Assembly (NCBI GenBank): GCA_963780545.1
Contig: CAWACK010000015.1
Span: 62,001 to 126,000, forward strand
Origin: UBA8941 sp963780545
GTDB taxonomy: Archaea > Thermoproteota > Bathyarchaeia > TCS64
DNA: 64,000 nt
Direction of reading: 5' to 3'
The position numbers were made by a program, and so were the translations under genes. Of the stretch, positions 9,456 to 18,494 are shown one piece after another. The notes under the pieces were generated by a model, which ran no database searches, was not told the DNA's origin, and saw only the letters and a list, made by a program, of their open reading frames with translations. Positions within the stretch are counted from its first letter, which is position 1; every line of letters begins with the position of its first letter.

Positions 9456-11110
9456 CTACAATATGTTCAGCTTGTGTTCGAGCGTCTTCTTTCCCCTGTA
9501 CTCGGGGAGGAGGATCGGAGACTTCCGATCTGTATCGATGCCAGCCTCCGCGAGCCACCTCTCATAGCGGTCTAGGTGGGCGAGTGTTAACTTCCCCACA
9601 GTTGCCTTCTTCGCACGCTCCGCCGCGGCCTTACCCGCTCTACGCCCGAAGACGTAAAGGTCGAGTTGACTGTTTCCCATAAGCCTGTTCTTCCCATGAA
9701 CGCCACCGCAGACCTCGCCAGCGCAGAATAGCCCTGGGATATTCGTCTCTGTGTTTGGGTTGATCTCGACACCACCGTTTTGGTAATGTAGGGTGGGGAA
9801 GACGAGTATGGGCTCCTTCCGGATGTCAATTCCAAACTTTTTGAAGTTGCGGAACATTGCAGCAAACTCACGTTCGATCGTGCCTGGCCCAGTTACGATC
9901 TCGATCATCGGTGTGTCGAGCCAGACGGCGCGCATACCTGTCGGTGTCACAATTCCATTGTTCCTTTCGTAGCACTCCCGAATATAGCTGGACGACTCGA
10001 TGTCACGTGGCTCCAGATGATAAACGAAGAGATCGCCATACTTGTTAACGGGAAGAGCACCCCTACCGCGGAGCTTCTCGGTGGCTAGCTGACCAACAAT
10101 CTGTTCTGGGTAAGCTGCGCCCGTCGGGTGGTACTGGGTTGAATCTAAGTCTCTCAGCACAGCGCCTGTGCGATAAGCCATGACGATACCATCGCCTGTT
10201 GCGCCGTAGTGGTTTGTTGTCGCGAAGCCCTGGATGTGGAGCCTTCCGAAGCCACCTGTAGCGAGCACCGTTGACTTCGCTCTCGCGACATAATACTCCT
10301 CAGACTCCATGTCAAAAAGAACTGCACCTGCAACTTGATCCTTATCATCCATTATGAAGTCTACCGCACTCGTAAATTCGATGTTACTTATCCCGCGGTT
10401 TATGAACTCATCAACGAGGACGCGTGTTATCTCAAGACCTGTATAGTCCTTGCAGCTGTGCATACGCCTCCTGCTAGTGCCTCCTCCCGCAATCTCGAGC
10501 ATAGACCCATCAGGGTTTTTGTCATACATGACGCCCAGCTCCTCATGCCATTTGATTACATCCGGGGCGTCCTTTACAAGTGCCTCCACTAGATCCGGCT
10601 TATTCGCGTAGTGACCACCACCTATTACGTCTAGGTAGTGGATTGAAGGATTATCAACCGGGGAGTCGGCGGCCTGAATTCCACCCTGACTCATCTTCGA
10701 GTTTGCGTCCCCAAGTCTAAGCTTTTGTACCATAAGTATCTGGTCTACAGGTATTCCATTTTCCTGTGCCAAGAGCGAGGCGCTAAGACCAGCTCCACCC
10801 GCGCCGATTATGAGTACGTCAACGTCGTAATCGACATGATTAAGGTCAATGTCGCTGGGCTTAATGATTGGGTGAGCCTCAATTATATCCGCAACCTCAG
10901 TAGGGACTATCATTCCCTTACTTGGCCCTATAGCTATCGGGCGCTTCATTTTGGCTTCCAGTCGGGGTGAAAGTGCTCGAGGATTGACTGCCTCTCCTCA
11001 GCTGTCATCGCGTTTATCCCATGGGATGAGAGGTTACTAGTCCTCTTTTCGGCAACATTCCTGAGGGAATCCTGCATATACTCTGGGTAGCCGCTGGTGT
11101 AGCCGCTCAT
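9456..11110 (-). CDS. tfrA: fumarate reductase flavoprotein subunit TfrA/SdhA-like, frameshifted near N-terminus
   Basis: Catalytic flavoprotein for fumarate reduction or succinate oxidation, about 551 aa. The intact part starts at 10949. It shows the FAD motif IIGAGGAGLSAS, the SQGGIQAA segment that surrounds the flavin-linking region, the catalytic STQYHPTG, an arginine-rich TEKLRGRGAL, and C-terminal GLFCAGEVCGGVHGKNRLMG. Upstream, a 54-codon frame (11110 to 10950) encodes an N-terminal extension ending HFHPDWKP, a segment that precedes the GPSKG region in many members of this family. One missing base in the T run 10949-10952 splits the two. The upstream ATG overlaps the tfrB stop (ATGA), which supports the longer start. 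No membrane anchor gene is nearby, so the enzyme is probably soluble and takes electrons from TfrB/Hdr proteins. Confidence 0.88.
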
Positions 11111-11793
11111 TTAATCTTCATCTCCCTCGTGTTATACTTTTTTGAAAGCGTTGCCTTATCCATCTTTTTCATCTCCTCGATATCGGCGTCGAACTTACCT
11201 TCCTTGACCTCCTGACACCTTTTGAGGACATGTTCAGTGGGGCCCTCTATGTACTTTGACTCAAGGCGACGCGCCAATTGCCCAATATTGTAGGGAACTA
11301 TCTCGGCGGGACACCTCATAGCGCAGAGTCCGCAGCCGAGGCAGTCGAAGCTCAGCCTAGCAGCCTGTGTAACGTCGCCGCGTAGCGCGGCTTGGACGTA
11401 GTCCATCACCATTATGTCCTGTGGACAGGCTTTTGTGCAAGTGTTACAGGCTAGACACCTAGCGATCTCCGGGTAGTACTCTAGGAATGTGTTCGCCTCA
11501 GCCTTGAGATCATTAATATTGTAGGTTACCTTTTCTTGTGGACTGAAGGGTATTTGGGCTAGGATCATTCCATCCTCCACCATCTTTTGGCAAGCGAGGG
11601 CGCCCTGAAGCTTGTAGCTTCCCTTTTTCCTATAGACAGTTGCGCAGGCACCACAGAATCCTCCTCTGCACCCTGCTCCCCTCCTGAATTGGTGGCCTGC
11701 GTACTCCATCGCCTTCATGATGGTGAGGTCCGCTGGCACTCTCTGCTTTTTGCCCATCACGTAGATGGTTACCATATTGTTACTTTCACTCAT
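11107..11793 (-). CDS. tfrB: fumarate reductase iron-sulfur subunit TfrB/SdhB-like, short form
   Basis: Iron-sulfur subunit, 228 aa. The N-terminal 2Fe-2S ferredoxin domain has GAGCRGGFCGAC near residue 38 and a later Cys in LACQK. The C-terminal alpha-helical domain carries CLACNTCTKACP near 112 and CLGCGLCAMRCP near 149, which resembles both SdhB and HdrC. Methanogen TfrB has an additional HdrB-like CCG domain at its C-terminus. It is absent here, but a separate hdrB ends immediately upstream (stop at 11794-11796, ATG at 11793), so HdrB may supply it in trans. The stop overlaps the tfrA start. It carries electrons from the Hdr module to the TfrA flavin. Confidence 0.88.
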   Translation of the reverse strand: MSESNNMVTIYVMGKKQRVPADLTIMKAMEYAGHQFRRGAGCRGGFCGACATVYRKKGSYKLQGALACQKMVEDGMILAQIPFSPQEKVTYNINDLKAEANTFLEYYPEIARCLACNTCTKACPQDIMVMDYVQAALRGDVTQAARLSFDCLGCGLCAMRCPAEIVPYNIGQLARRLESKYIEGPTEHVLKRCQEVKEGKFDADIEEMKKMDKATLSKKYNTREMKIK

Positions 11794-12687
11794 CTATATC
11801 AGTCCTTTCCCCTTCAGTATCGGCCTCGGGTCGGGCTTGTTCATTCCAAGGGCCATGTCATCTTCACTTAATCCGAAGGCGAGAGCCATCAGCTGTGTGA
11901 AGTAAACGATTGGAATCGAATTGAAACGTGGATACTTCTTCGCGACCTCAGTTTGCCTGTTTCCGAGGTTGTACTCGCAGAGTGGGCATGCGGTGGCCAC
12001 GATGTCTGCGCCAGCGGCTTGAGCCTGAGTCAGAATTCTGTTGCTCAGGTCGGCTACTACATCTTTCATATAAACAGTGTGGTAGCTACCGCAGCACTTC
12101 TGCTTGTAGCCGAAGTCGATAACTTCTGCTCCAAGCGCGTGTAGCAGGTCCTCCATGATAGTGGGGTTGTCGGCGTTGTCTATGCCTATACCACGTGGTC
12201 TCAGAAGTAGGCATCCATAGTAAGGCGCTACCTTGAGTCCATTCAGTGGTTTCGTTACACGAGCTTGGACCTTATCCCACCCCAGGGTGCGAAGCGTTTC
12301 TAAGAGATGTTCAACCTCGACCTGGCCACTGTAGACGTTAGCCTCGTTATTCATGCTCTCCCTGACCTTCCCCGCCTTGTCTGGGTCAGCATTGAACGCC
12401 TGGTTGCTCCTCTTCAGAGTGTTATAGCACATGGCGCATAGGGCAACGACACGCTTCTCGTCGACGAGCCCTTCTTGTTTCATCTCCTCGACCCTGAGGA
12501 GGTTGCGGAGCGGTGCAAGGTGGTGCATAACGTCGTCCTTAGCTAGGGCATGTACGGTTCCACAGCAGTTCCAACGTGGAAGCTCGACTAGGTCAATCCC
12601 CAACGCCTTGCTAGAGGCTTTGGTGCTTATATCGAACTCCTTAGCAGTGGTCTTGAGCGTGCATCCGGGATAATATGCAATCTTCAT
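11794..12687 (-). CDS. hdrB: HdrB-like CCG-domain protein of the fumarate reductase cluster
   Basis: HdrB family, 297 aa from the ATG at 12687. A longer frame reaches 12762 but overlaps hdrC, and the conserved KIAYYPGC begins right at 12687. Domain 1 has YPGC, NCCGTVHA and LCAMC; domain 2 has YYGCLLLRP, KCCGSYH and CPLC. The residues needed for two non-cubane 4Fe-4S clusters are therefore present. It starts eight bases after the hdrC stop and is adjacent to tfrB. In methanogen thiol:fumarate reductase the equivalent CCG domain oxidises CoM-SH and CoB-SH, so this protein may do the same chemistry on another thiol pair or act as an electron relay. The physiological disulfide is unknown. Confidence 0.88.
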   Translation of the reverse strand: MKIAYYPGCTLKTTAKEFDISTKASSKALGIDLVELPRWNCCGTVHALAKDDVMHHLAPLRNLLRVEEMKQEGLVDEKRVVALCAMCYNTLKRSNQAFNADPDKAGKVRESMNNEANVYSGQVEVEHLLETLRTLGWDKVQARVTKPLNGLKVAPYYGCLLLRPRGIGIDNADNPTIMEDLLHALGAEVIDFGYKQKCCGSYHTVYMKDVVADLSNRILTQAQAAGADIVATACPLCEYNLGNRQTEVAKKYPRFNSIPIVYFTQLMALAFGLSEDDMALGMNKPDPRPILKGKGLI

Positions 12688-12694
12688 GTTTTGA

Positions 12695-13114
12695 TCACGC
12701 CGTAAGTTTGCGAAGGCTGCTGATAATAGCGACCTGGGGCAACTCCTTAATCTGCTCGTCACTGAGCTCGTTGAGAACTATGCGGTCGTATTTCTTTCTA
12801 AGTACTAGCTGGCGTAGGACCTCCATGACATTGGCTATGTCGATCCCACGCGGGCACCGGACCTCACAATTGAAGCAACTGGTGCAAACCCAGATGGTCT
12901 TTGATTCCAGCGCCTCTTCGAGACCCAGCTGGACCATCCGAATAACCTTACTAGGTAGATAGTCCATCTCCTGTGTCATGGGGCAACCCGAACTGCATGC
13001 CCCACACTGGAAGCACAGTTCGACCTTCTCGCCACTCAGCTCCTTAACCCGATCCCGGAAAACCTTGTTTTCTGGTGATGGATGGAGCACAAGCCCCTGT
13101 TTCTCCGAAGACAT
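12695..13114 (-). CDS. hdrC: HdrC-like ferredoxin subunit of the fumarate reductase cluster
   Basis: HdrC family, 139 aa, with 4Fe-4S motifs CFQCGACSSGCP near residue 34 and CTSCFNCEVRCP near 76. First gene of the five-gene operon. A TATA element at 13133-13145 is centred about 25 bases before the ATG at 13114, so transcription probably starts at or next to the start codon (leaderless). It is expected to connect HdrA with HdrB and TfrB. It is divergent from the fumarase operon across a 105-base gap. Confidence 0.88.
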   Translation of the reverse strand: MSSEKQGLVLHPSPENKVFRDRVKELSGEKVELCFQCGACSSGCPMTQEMDYLPSKVIRMVQLGLEEALESKTIWVCTSCFNCEVRCPRGIDIANVMEVLRQLVLRKKYDRIVLNELSDEQIKELPQVAIISSLRKLTA

Positions 13115-13132
13115 CTCAAAAGCTTACACGTT

Positions 13133-13145
13133 GTATATATTATAC
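13133..13145 (-). promoter_or_regulatory. TATA box of the hdrCB-tfrBA-hdrA operon
   Basis: GTATATATTATAC, near-symmetric and AT-only in its core, centred about 25 bases before the hdrC ATG. That is the normal archaeal TATA-to-start distance for a leaderless message. A second element (TTTTAAAT near 13176-13184) faces the fumarase genes, so the gap holds divergent promoters that could be co-regulated. Confidence 0.6.
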
Positions 13146-13219
13146 CTTTTCTGCCCACATAGTGACAGCCCCCCATGTTTTAAATCCTCTTCGAGAGAGT
13201 TGATTTAGAGTGAAGTGGT

Positions 13220-13816
13220 ATGGAGTACCATCTAAAAACACCCGTTCCTGAAGCCGAGATAAGGAAGCTGAAGGTGGGTGATGTCGTCTACGTAACTGGC
13301 ACAGTAATCACTGCTCGTGACGAGGCACACAGCAAAGCTCTAGAGCTCCACGAGAAGGGGGAGAAGCTTCCAGTCGACTTCAAGGGGACCGGCGTCTTCC
13401 ACTGTGGCCCCATTATGAGGAGGACAGATAAAGGCTGGGAGGTCGTTGCCGCAGGTCCAACGACGAGCACGCGAATGGAAATATTCGAGGACAAGTTCAT
13501 CGAAACCTTCCGTCCCGCCTTGATTATAGGGAAGGGGGGGATGGGGGACAGAACCGCGAAAGCCTGCCAGAAGTTTGGCTGTGTCTACACAGCCTTCACC
13601 GGTGGAGCTGCTCTTCTAGGCGCCAAGGGGATCAAGAAGGTCCAAAACGTCTACTGGCTTGAGGAACTCGGGATGCCGGAGTGCCTCTGGGTCTACGAGA
13701 CTCAGGACTTCGGCCCACTAATCGTCTCCATTGACACCTATGAAGGCAACCTCACAGCGGAAGTCGCGAAGAAAGTAAACGCTAACCGGGATCGACTCCT
13801 TTCGGAGATGAAGTGA
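13220..13816 (+). CDS. fumarate hydratase class I, beta subunit
   Basis: Reversible hydration of fumarate to malate by an oxygen-sensitive 4Fe-4S enzyme; this is the C-terminal-domain subunit, 198 aa. Seen: GDVVYVTGTVITARDEAH near the N-terminus, FHCGP near residue 60, the VVAAGPTTSTRM substrate loop near 75, and GKGGMGDRTAKAC near 104. These are typical of the L(+)-tartrate dehydratase/fumarase beta family. Fumarase is preferred over tartrate dehydratase because the divergent operon encodes fumarate reductase. GTGAAGTGG just before the ATG may be a weak ribosome site. The alpha subunit overlaps the 3' end. Confidence 0.9.
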   Translation: MEYHLKTPVPEAEIRKLKVGDVVYVTGTVITARDEAHSKALELHEKGEKLPVDFKGTGVFHCGPIMRRTDKGWEVVAAGPTTSTRMEIFEDKFIETFRPALIIGKGGMGDRTAKACQKFGCVYTAFTGGAALLGAKGIKKVQNVYWLEELGMPECLWVYETQDFGPLIVSIDTYEGNLTAEVAKKVNANRDRLLSEMK

Positions 13817-14688
13817 GAATGCTTAGTAAAATAGTTGAGGATACGGCCGTCGAGCTACTCAGGATATCGGCCACTGAGCTTCCCGTAGAGTACGTGAGGG
13901 AGATGAATAAGTTAATGAAGAGTACGAAGGGGGCTACGGGGAAGGCTCAGTTGAAGAGCATTCTTGACGACGTCTCCATCGCCAAGGAGAACTCGTGGCC
14001 TATGTGTCAAGACACTGGAGTTGTCGCTTTCATGATTAAGCTAGGTGACAAGTTCCCAATCAGGTCGGAGCTAAATGAGATTTTGACTAAAGCTACACGG
14101 CGTGCCACCGAGGAGATACCCATCCGCCCTAATGCAGTTGATATGCTTAAGGGGAACACTAACGATAACACTGGTGCTCATGTTCCAATAATCTATTGGG
14201 AACTTGTACCCGGTAATGAGTTGGAGATCATTGCTATGCCGAAGGGTGGAGGAAGTACGAATGTCGCAAACAATAGGATGCTAAAGCCGGGACTAGGTAT
14301 GAAGGGTGTCAAGCAGTTCGTCATCGAAGCTGTTGCCGCTGCGGGTTCCCAAGGATGCCCGCCCTACTTCGTCGGTGTAGGAATTGGTGGAAGCGAAGAT
14401 CTCTGTATGGTGCTGGCGAAGAAGGCGCTTCTGAAGCCGTTTAAGGTTAGGAACAGCGATCCAAAAATCGCTGCCATTGAGGAGGAACTGCTTAGAAAGG
14501 TGAATGAGCTCGGCATCGGACCAATGGGACTTGGAGAGGGCCCGACGGCGTTCGACCTTCACATCGAGATGGCTGCCCGCCACCCAGCTTCTTTACCAGT
14601 CGGTATCGTAATAAGTTGTTGGGCGCTACGCCACGCTAAAGCAATAATCGGCCCTAGAGGTGGCGTCAAGATCGATAAGAGCGCCTAA
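13813..14688 (+). CDS. fumarate hydratase class I, alpha subunit
   Basis: Iron-sulfur catalytic subunit of two-part class I fumarase, about 290 aa. Conserved cluster-binding regions are visible: MCQDTGVVAF near residue 62, AMPKGGGSTN near 142 and GSQGCPPYFVGVGIGG near 176. The start is either GTG at 13813, overlapping the beta stop (GTGA), or ATG at 13819; the overlap favours coupling. The order beta-alpha is the reverse of many bacteria. It works with the beta subunit in the malate-fumarate step. Confidence 0.9.
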   Translation: MRMLSKIVEDTAVELLRISATELPVEYVREMNKLMKSTKGATGKAQLKSILDDVSIAKENSWPMCQDTGVVAFMIKLGDKFPIRSELNEILTKATRRATEEIPIRPNAVDMLKGNTNDNTGAHVPIIYWELVPGNELEIIAMPKGGGSTNVANNRMLKPGLGMKGVKQFVIEAVAAAGSQGCPPYFVGVGIGGSEDLCMVLAKKALLKPFKVRNSDPKIAAIEEELLRKVNELGIGPMGLGEGPTAFDLHIEMAARHPASLPVGIVISCWALRHAKAIIGPRGGVKIDKSA

Positions 14689-14750
14689 ACCGAGTCATGC
14701 TTAATTTCAACAGTAAAAAAGTAGAGAAAACAACACTTCTATGATAGTCG

Positions 14751-14974
14751 GTGAAACTTTCAGATAGTGTAAAAAATATTGTCTATTGCTTAAAATGTGG
14801 CACTGAGGACACTAATGATGCTTAGAACTGCCAAAATACGGCGCCTCCCTAAATCCTGTTGCTTCTATGAGAACAGGAGACACAGGCACTACTATGGCGA
14901 TTGGTATAGTCGCTCCCACACCCAAGAATAATCATCGGTGTCTTCATCATAAAGATAGGTATTTCTGCCTTTAA
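14751..14974 (+). pseudogene. decayed zinc-ribbon protein
   Basis: From GTG at 14751 the frame reads an N-terminal zinc knuckle, VYCLKCGTEDTNDA, then hits TAG. A shifted frame continues with KYGASLNPVASM, where intact archaeal zinc-ribbon proteins have a second knuckle KxCG followed by ASL. The second cysteine is replaced by Tyr, and the frame ends at 14972-14974. Stop, shift and lost ligand together argue for a dead gene. The rest of 14689-15121 has no coding sign; a TCGCGCGC motif lies at 15111-15118. Confidence 0.45.
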
Positions 14975-15121
14975 GGACATACATCTGGAATAAGATCTGG
15001 CCGATGTTCATAATCCTAGTCGAAATGATAATAGTCGCGAACGCTTTCATTCGAAGGTACTAATGCAATATTTTTCCCTAAAACGGTTATAGTGGGTGAA
15101 ATCATCAAAATCGCGCGCAAT

Positions 15122-15970
15122 TTATGCTTGATAAGAAGGCATCACATCATCGGTGAACATCTTCATTGAGCCGAGGTTCCCATGCGGGAAAGCGATAGCG
15201 TAATAGCTTGCATCATGATTCGCGGCTTCTTCGATTCTCTTAGAGTACTGTTTTGGGTCGTAAGTCTGGGAATCCATATCCCCTAACATGAAGCCTATTT
15301 TATCTATTCTTCCAGCCTTCTCGGCGGAGGCTCTGACTTTCTCCATGATCTCACCGGTCTTGGGTCCAGCCCAAGGTGGGATGAAACAGATGTTTCCGTA
15401 TCTCCCAGTCATGTTGAGCATCTTCCTTCCTTGACTTCCGAAGAGCAGTCGCGGATACGGTTTCTGGAACGGCTTCGGCTCTAACACGGCTTCATCAAGC
15501 TTGTAAAATTTGCCGATGTGTGTGACCTTGGGTTCGGTCCACAGCTTGAGTATGATGTCGAGTGCTTCAGACGTTTTATCTACTCTATCCCCTTTTTCGA
15601 ACCACTCGCTGTAACCCTTAAACTCAACCTGACTCCACCCTGCCCCTACACCGAGAACAACTCGTCCGCCTGAGAGGTTGTCGAGCGTTGAGAGCATCTT
15701 GGCCAGCACGCCTGGGTGTCTAAGCCCGAGAGGCGTCACCAACGTACCGAGGCTTATCCGCTTTGTCCTACCCGCCAAATAGGTTAAAGTTGTCCAAGTC
15801 TCCAAGGTTTTATACGGGTTCTTCATGCTATGCCCAATTTCTTGGCCCCACATGTAGTGGTCAGGCATAAGCGCTCCGTCGAAGCCTAGATGATCTGCTT
15901 CGACTACACTTGATACTATGTACTCAGCGTTATCAGCGAGGTTACCGAGTCCTGTTAGGAAGAACTTCAT
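15122..15970 (-). CDS. luciferase-like (LLM) F420-type oxidoreductase
   Basis: Member of the luciferase-like monooxygenase / F420-dependent oxidoreductase superfamily, 282 aa, TIM-barrel. Seen: DGALMPDHYMWG near residue 31, the KRISLGTLVTP strand near 70, MLSTLDNLSGGRVVLGVGAGW near 92-112, and LEPKPFQKPYPRLLFGSQG near 165. These are typical of F420-using members. The substrate cannot be assigned. A second family member is at 54752-55741. It stands alone, convergent to the decayed zinc-ribbon gene. Confidence 0.85.
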   Translation of the reverse strand: MKFFLTGLGNLADNAEYIVSSVVEADHLGFDGALMPDHYMWGQEIGHSMKNPYKTLETWTTLTYLAGRTKRISLGTLVTPLGLRHPGVLAKMLSTLDNLSGGRVVLGVGAGWSQVEFKGYSEWFEKGDRVDKTSEALDIILKLWTEPKVTHIGKFYKLDEAVLEPKPFQKPYPRLLFGSQGRKMLNMTGRYGNICFIPPWAGPKTGEIMEKVRASAEKAGRIDKIGFMLGDMDSQTYDPKQYSKRIEEAANHDASYYAIAFPHGNLGSMKMFTDDVMPSYQA

Positions 15971-16027
15971 TTTAAATCGGCATTATACTGTAATCGCAAA
16001 CAATAAACATGTTCTTGGCAAGCAGGC

Positions 16028-16306
16028 TCAACAGTTGCATTTTAGTATCTCGCGTATTTTCTCCAGTTTTATAACCAGATCAGGAACGAACGCCCTATAG
16101 CCCGAGACCTGCTCGCACATTGTACAACTAAGCCTGTAGGCTTCATCATTCGCTTTCTCCTCCACGAGCTTCTTCAATTTGTTCAGTTGTTCTATGCCAT
16201 CCGAGATCATCTGGCCGTATGCTGAGAATGGTTCGAGATACTGCTTAGACTCCGTTATTAGCTTTAACACATCTTCAATACTCATGGCATCCTTCCTTGT
16301 GAACAT
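16028..16306 (-). CDS. small helical protein with C-terminal cysteines
   Basis: Unrecognised protein of 85-92 aa. The ATG at 16285 (MSIEDVLK) is more likely than the one at 16306. The body is predicted helical (EQLNKLKKLVEEKAN). A CTMC pair sits near residue 62 and the C-terminus ends CNC, so metal binding is possible. It is divergent from another small Cys-containing gene at 16379. Confidence 0.55.
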   Translation of the reverse strand: MFTRKDAMSIEDVLKLITESKQYLEPFSAYGQMISDGIEQLNKLKKLVEEKANDEAYRLSCTMCEQVSGYRAFVPDLVIKLEKIREILKCNC

Positions 16307-16378
16307 CAGTTTAAGGACTTTCCCCCGTCTAAGAGGACTACAGAGTGGTTTTAAGGCTGATCGGAGGTTGTTGGGGAT

Positions 16379-16813
16379 ATGGCCAGCGCGTCCCAGGGAG
16401 GGAAGAGGTTCTCGGCTCTATCGGAGGGGTGCGAATCACTCTGGCTTCTTCACATGGAGGCGGAGTACATCGGATTTTTAGTGAGCGTTGAATCAGAAAT
16501 GAGGCTCTTAGGACATATACAATCGTGTCCAATTTGTAAGAGAAGAATTGCCGATATTTTTACAGGGGATAAGGATCCAGCAGACGAGCTCGAGGAGCTT
16601 TTCTCCATCAACCTACCCGAAAAGATGGGAGGTAGCAACCCTGTGGCCATCGAATGTCCTAAGCGGGTCGACTACCAAGACTCAGACGCGTATATTGATG
16701 CCCGAATAAAATGGCGTCTTAGTAAACTCGGTGAACTCATGACAGACGCCGAGCTGGAGCTTGGACATTTAAGCGAACGAATAAAAGAAGATAAAATGAG
16801 GACTACTAACTGA
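16379..16813 (+). CDS. hypothetical protein with CPIC zinc-knuckle-like motif
   Basis: 144 aa from the ATG at 16379, which has GGAGG about ten bases upstream. The alternative start MEAEYIGF at 16454 lies directly before the better-looking domain. The centre has GHIQSCPICKRRIADIF, the His/Cys spacing of a short zinc-binding anti-sigma-like knuckle. The rest is acidic and helical (LGELMTDAELELGHL). No membrane segment. Function unknown. Confidence 0.6.
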   Translation: MASASQGGKRFSALSEGCESLWLLHMEAEYIGFLVSVESEMRLLGHIQSCPICKRRIADIFTGDKDPADELEELFSINLPEKMGGSNPVAIECPKRVDYQDSDAYIDARIKWRLSKLGELMTDAELELGHLSERIKEDKMRTTN

Positions 16814-16894
16814 GCTCAACAACCATTCAAGCCTCTAAGATTACCGAAACTAAGTAGTGAAATGGTATTTCCAACTCGCGGAGAACCCTCCGGC

Positions 16895-17345
16895 GTTCAG
16901 TAGAGCTAAAAAAGGAGGTCGATGAAGCCTTTTGAGGACTCTTCGTTGATCCATGTAACTTGTCTGCAGTGTTGACGAAGCCAATGACTGCAGCACCTGC
17001 GGTCATCGCACGGGTGCTCTCGTTCGCGCGCTCGACTATCGACTCAAACTAGGCCTTAGCGGTTACTAGAGGTATGAACGGTGGGTGCGCTCATGTTGAC
17101 GTATAGCCCACACCGCTTCATCCGTGAGTTTAGCACCATCTGCATCAAGGATGATCCCAGCTCTTCTCAGGGAAATATCGTAACAAACTGTAGATTCTCT
17201 CTATGCCCACACCAAGCAGCTCGGCCAGTACCTCTGTTTCCACAGGTTTGACGATGCCAAGGGTGCTAGTTTCCGGGTAAAGCACCTTAAGATGCCGTTA
17301 CAGATATTGTCGTCAGTTGACTCCACGAGAAAAAGGGTGGTCATT
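16895..17345 (-). pseudogene. decayed gene, family not recognised
   Basis: On the minus strand, several protein-like stretches follow in order but in different frames or across stops: TLFLVESTDDN (near 17335), GIVKPVETEVLAELLGVGIE (near 17250), AGIILDADGAKLTDEAVWAI (near 17165), ESIVERANESTRAMTAGAAV (near 17030), and an end reading NEESSKGFIDLLF before a stop near 16910. Composition and order suggest one former gene with several indels. I cannot name the family. Confidence 0.35.
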
Positions 17346-17931
17346 TAAAATATAGTGCTTGCCTGTACAACCTATGCTATCAGTTTTCAATAAAATTAAG
17401 GTGCCCAAGTATTTCTCCTCAGTTTGGTGAGGTCCCATGGAGCCTAAGCCCCGCGAGCCTTCAGGCCCACCTTTCTGAGTCAGCATCAGGATTCTTCGTG
17501 CCTTTTCGATTCCCGGTCGCTGTTACTTGGGCAGATTTTACATAGATATGTAAACTATTTACTGTTTATCTTGCACAGATGGGTCAAATGATAAGTTATG
17601 TGTGAGTTAAATAGGTAGTTATTGCCACAAGCTAATCAATATCATCTCGATGATTTGAGACAAAGGTCATTTTGCGGTTCGATTCTAAAGACGCAGTTCT
17701 CAGGATTACAGTTTTACCATATTCACGACGAGAACAAATAGATATTGAGAACCATAATCGCTACAGAATCTATGAGGAATATTGGGATAAGCGTTATCTG
17801 CATTAATCTCAAGATATGATATAGGGCGGGAGGACAATCCACTCTGGATTTAACGAGATCCCCAAAAGTGAGTTTGAGCATATTATACAGCAAATTTCGC
17901 GCAGCTTCTCCGCGCCTTTTAAGGTGATCAC
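17346..17931. other. non-coding or eroded stretch
   Basis: No supportable gene in about 590 bases. AT-rich from about 17540, with many stops in all frames. An AAGGTGATC at about 17920-17928 may serve as the ribosome site of the following gene. Confidence 0.5.
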
Positions 17932-18447
17932 TTGAAGATACTGAGGGACGATGATGGTTTTGTAATCCGCGGCGAGCGCTTCGTTAGCTACCAGGAGGTC
18001 CAGTGCTTTAGGTACCTCCAGTGGCTGGGATTCACTCCTGTAGAGATGAACCACGAGTTTCAGGTGGGAAGGAACCACTTTGACTTTTTCCCCCTCGGAA
18101 AAGTGTTCTGGGAACACCACCCTATACACCTCCGGAGTGGAGAGGACTTTTTCCAATACGGGAAAATGAGAAGGTTGATCCTGAATGCCTTCGGATACAC
18201 TAAGGTTCCTCTTGTGGTCTCTGATGTGATGTTCAAGGATCAGTGGGAGGTCTGTGACTTCATGAACGACTACGACGTTGACTTCAGGAAAGGGCGAGTA
18301 AAGGGAGATCCAACGATATGTTTCGTACGCGACTTTGGCAGGGAGTTCGGTCCCTTAGTGGGCTACGGGGAATCGATAAAACTTGATTCAAACGAGGCTG
18401 GTCTAATGACCACTCTCCCCGGCAACGACCTATACCGAGCTTCCTGA
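17932..18447 (+). CDS. hypothetical protein, possible PD-(D/E)XK-like fold
   Basis: 171 aa from TTG at 17932, preceded by AAGGTGATC; no earlier ATG is in frame. Rich in aromatic residues. The segment GRNHFDFFPLGKVFWEHHP (near residues 47-65) has an Asp followed by Glu-His-His, recalling restriction-endonuclease-like nucleases, but a lysine at the usual place is not clear. The C-terminal part is acidic and aromatic. No neighbour gives context. Real gene likely, function unknown. Confidence 0.6.
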   Translation: MKILRDDDGFVIRGERFVSYQEVQCFRYLQWLGFTPVEMNHEFQVGRNHFDFFPLGKVFWEHHPIHLRSGEDFFQYGKMRRLILNAFGYTKVPLVVSDVMFKDQWEVCDFMNDYDVDFRKGRVKGDPTICFVRDFGREFGPLVGYGESIKLDSNEAGLMTTLPGNDLYRAS

Positions 18448-18494
18448 GAGTCTATACTTTTTTAAGCCATGCGGTATCGTTTATTTGATCCAAA

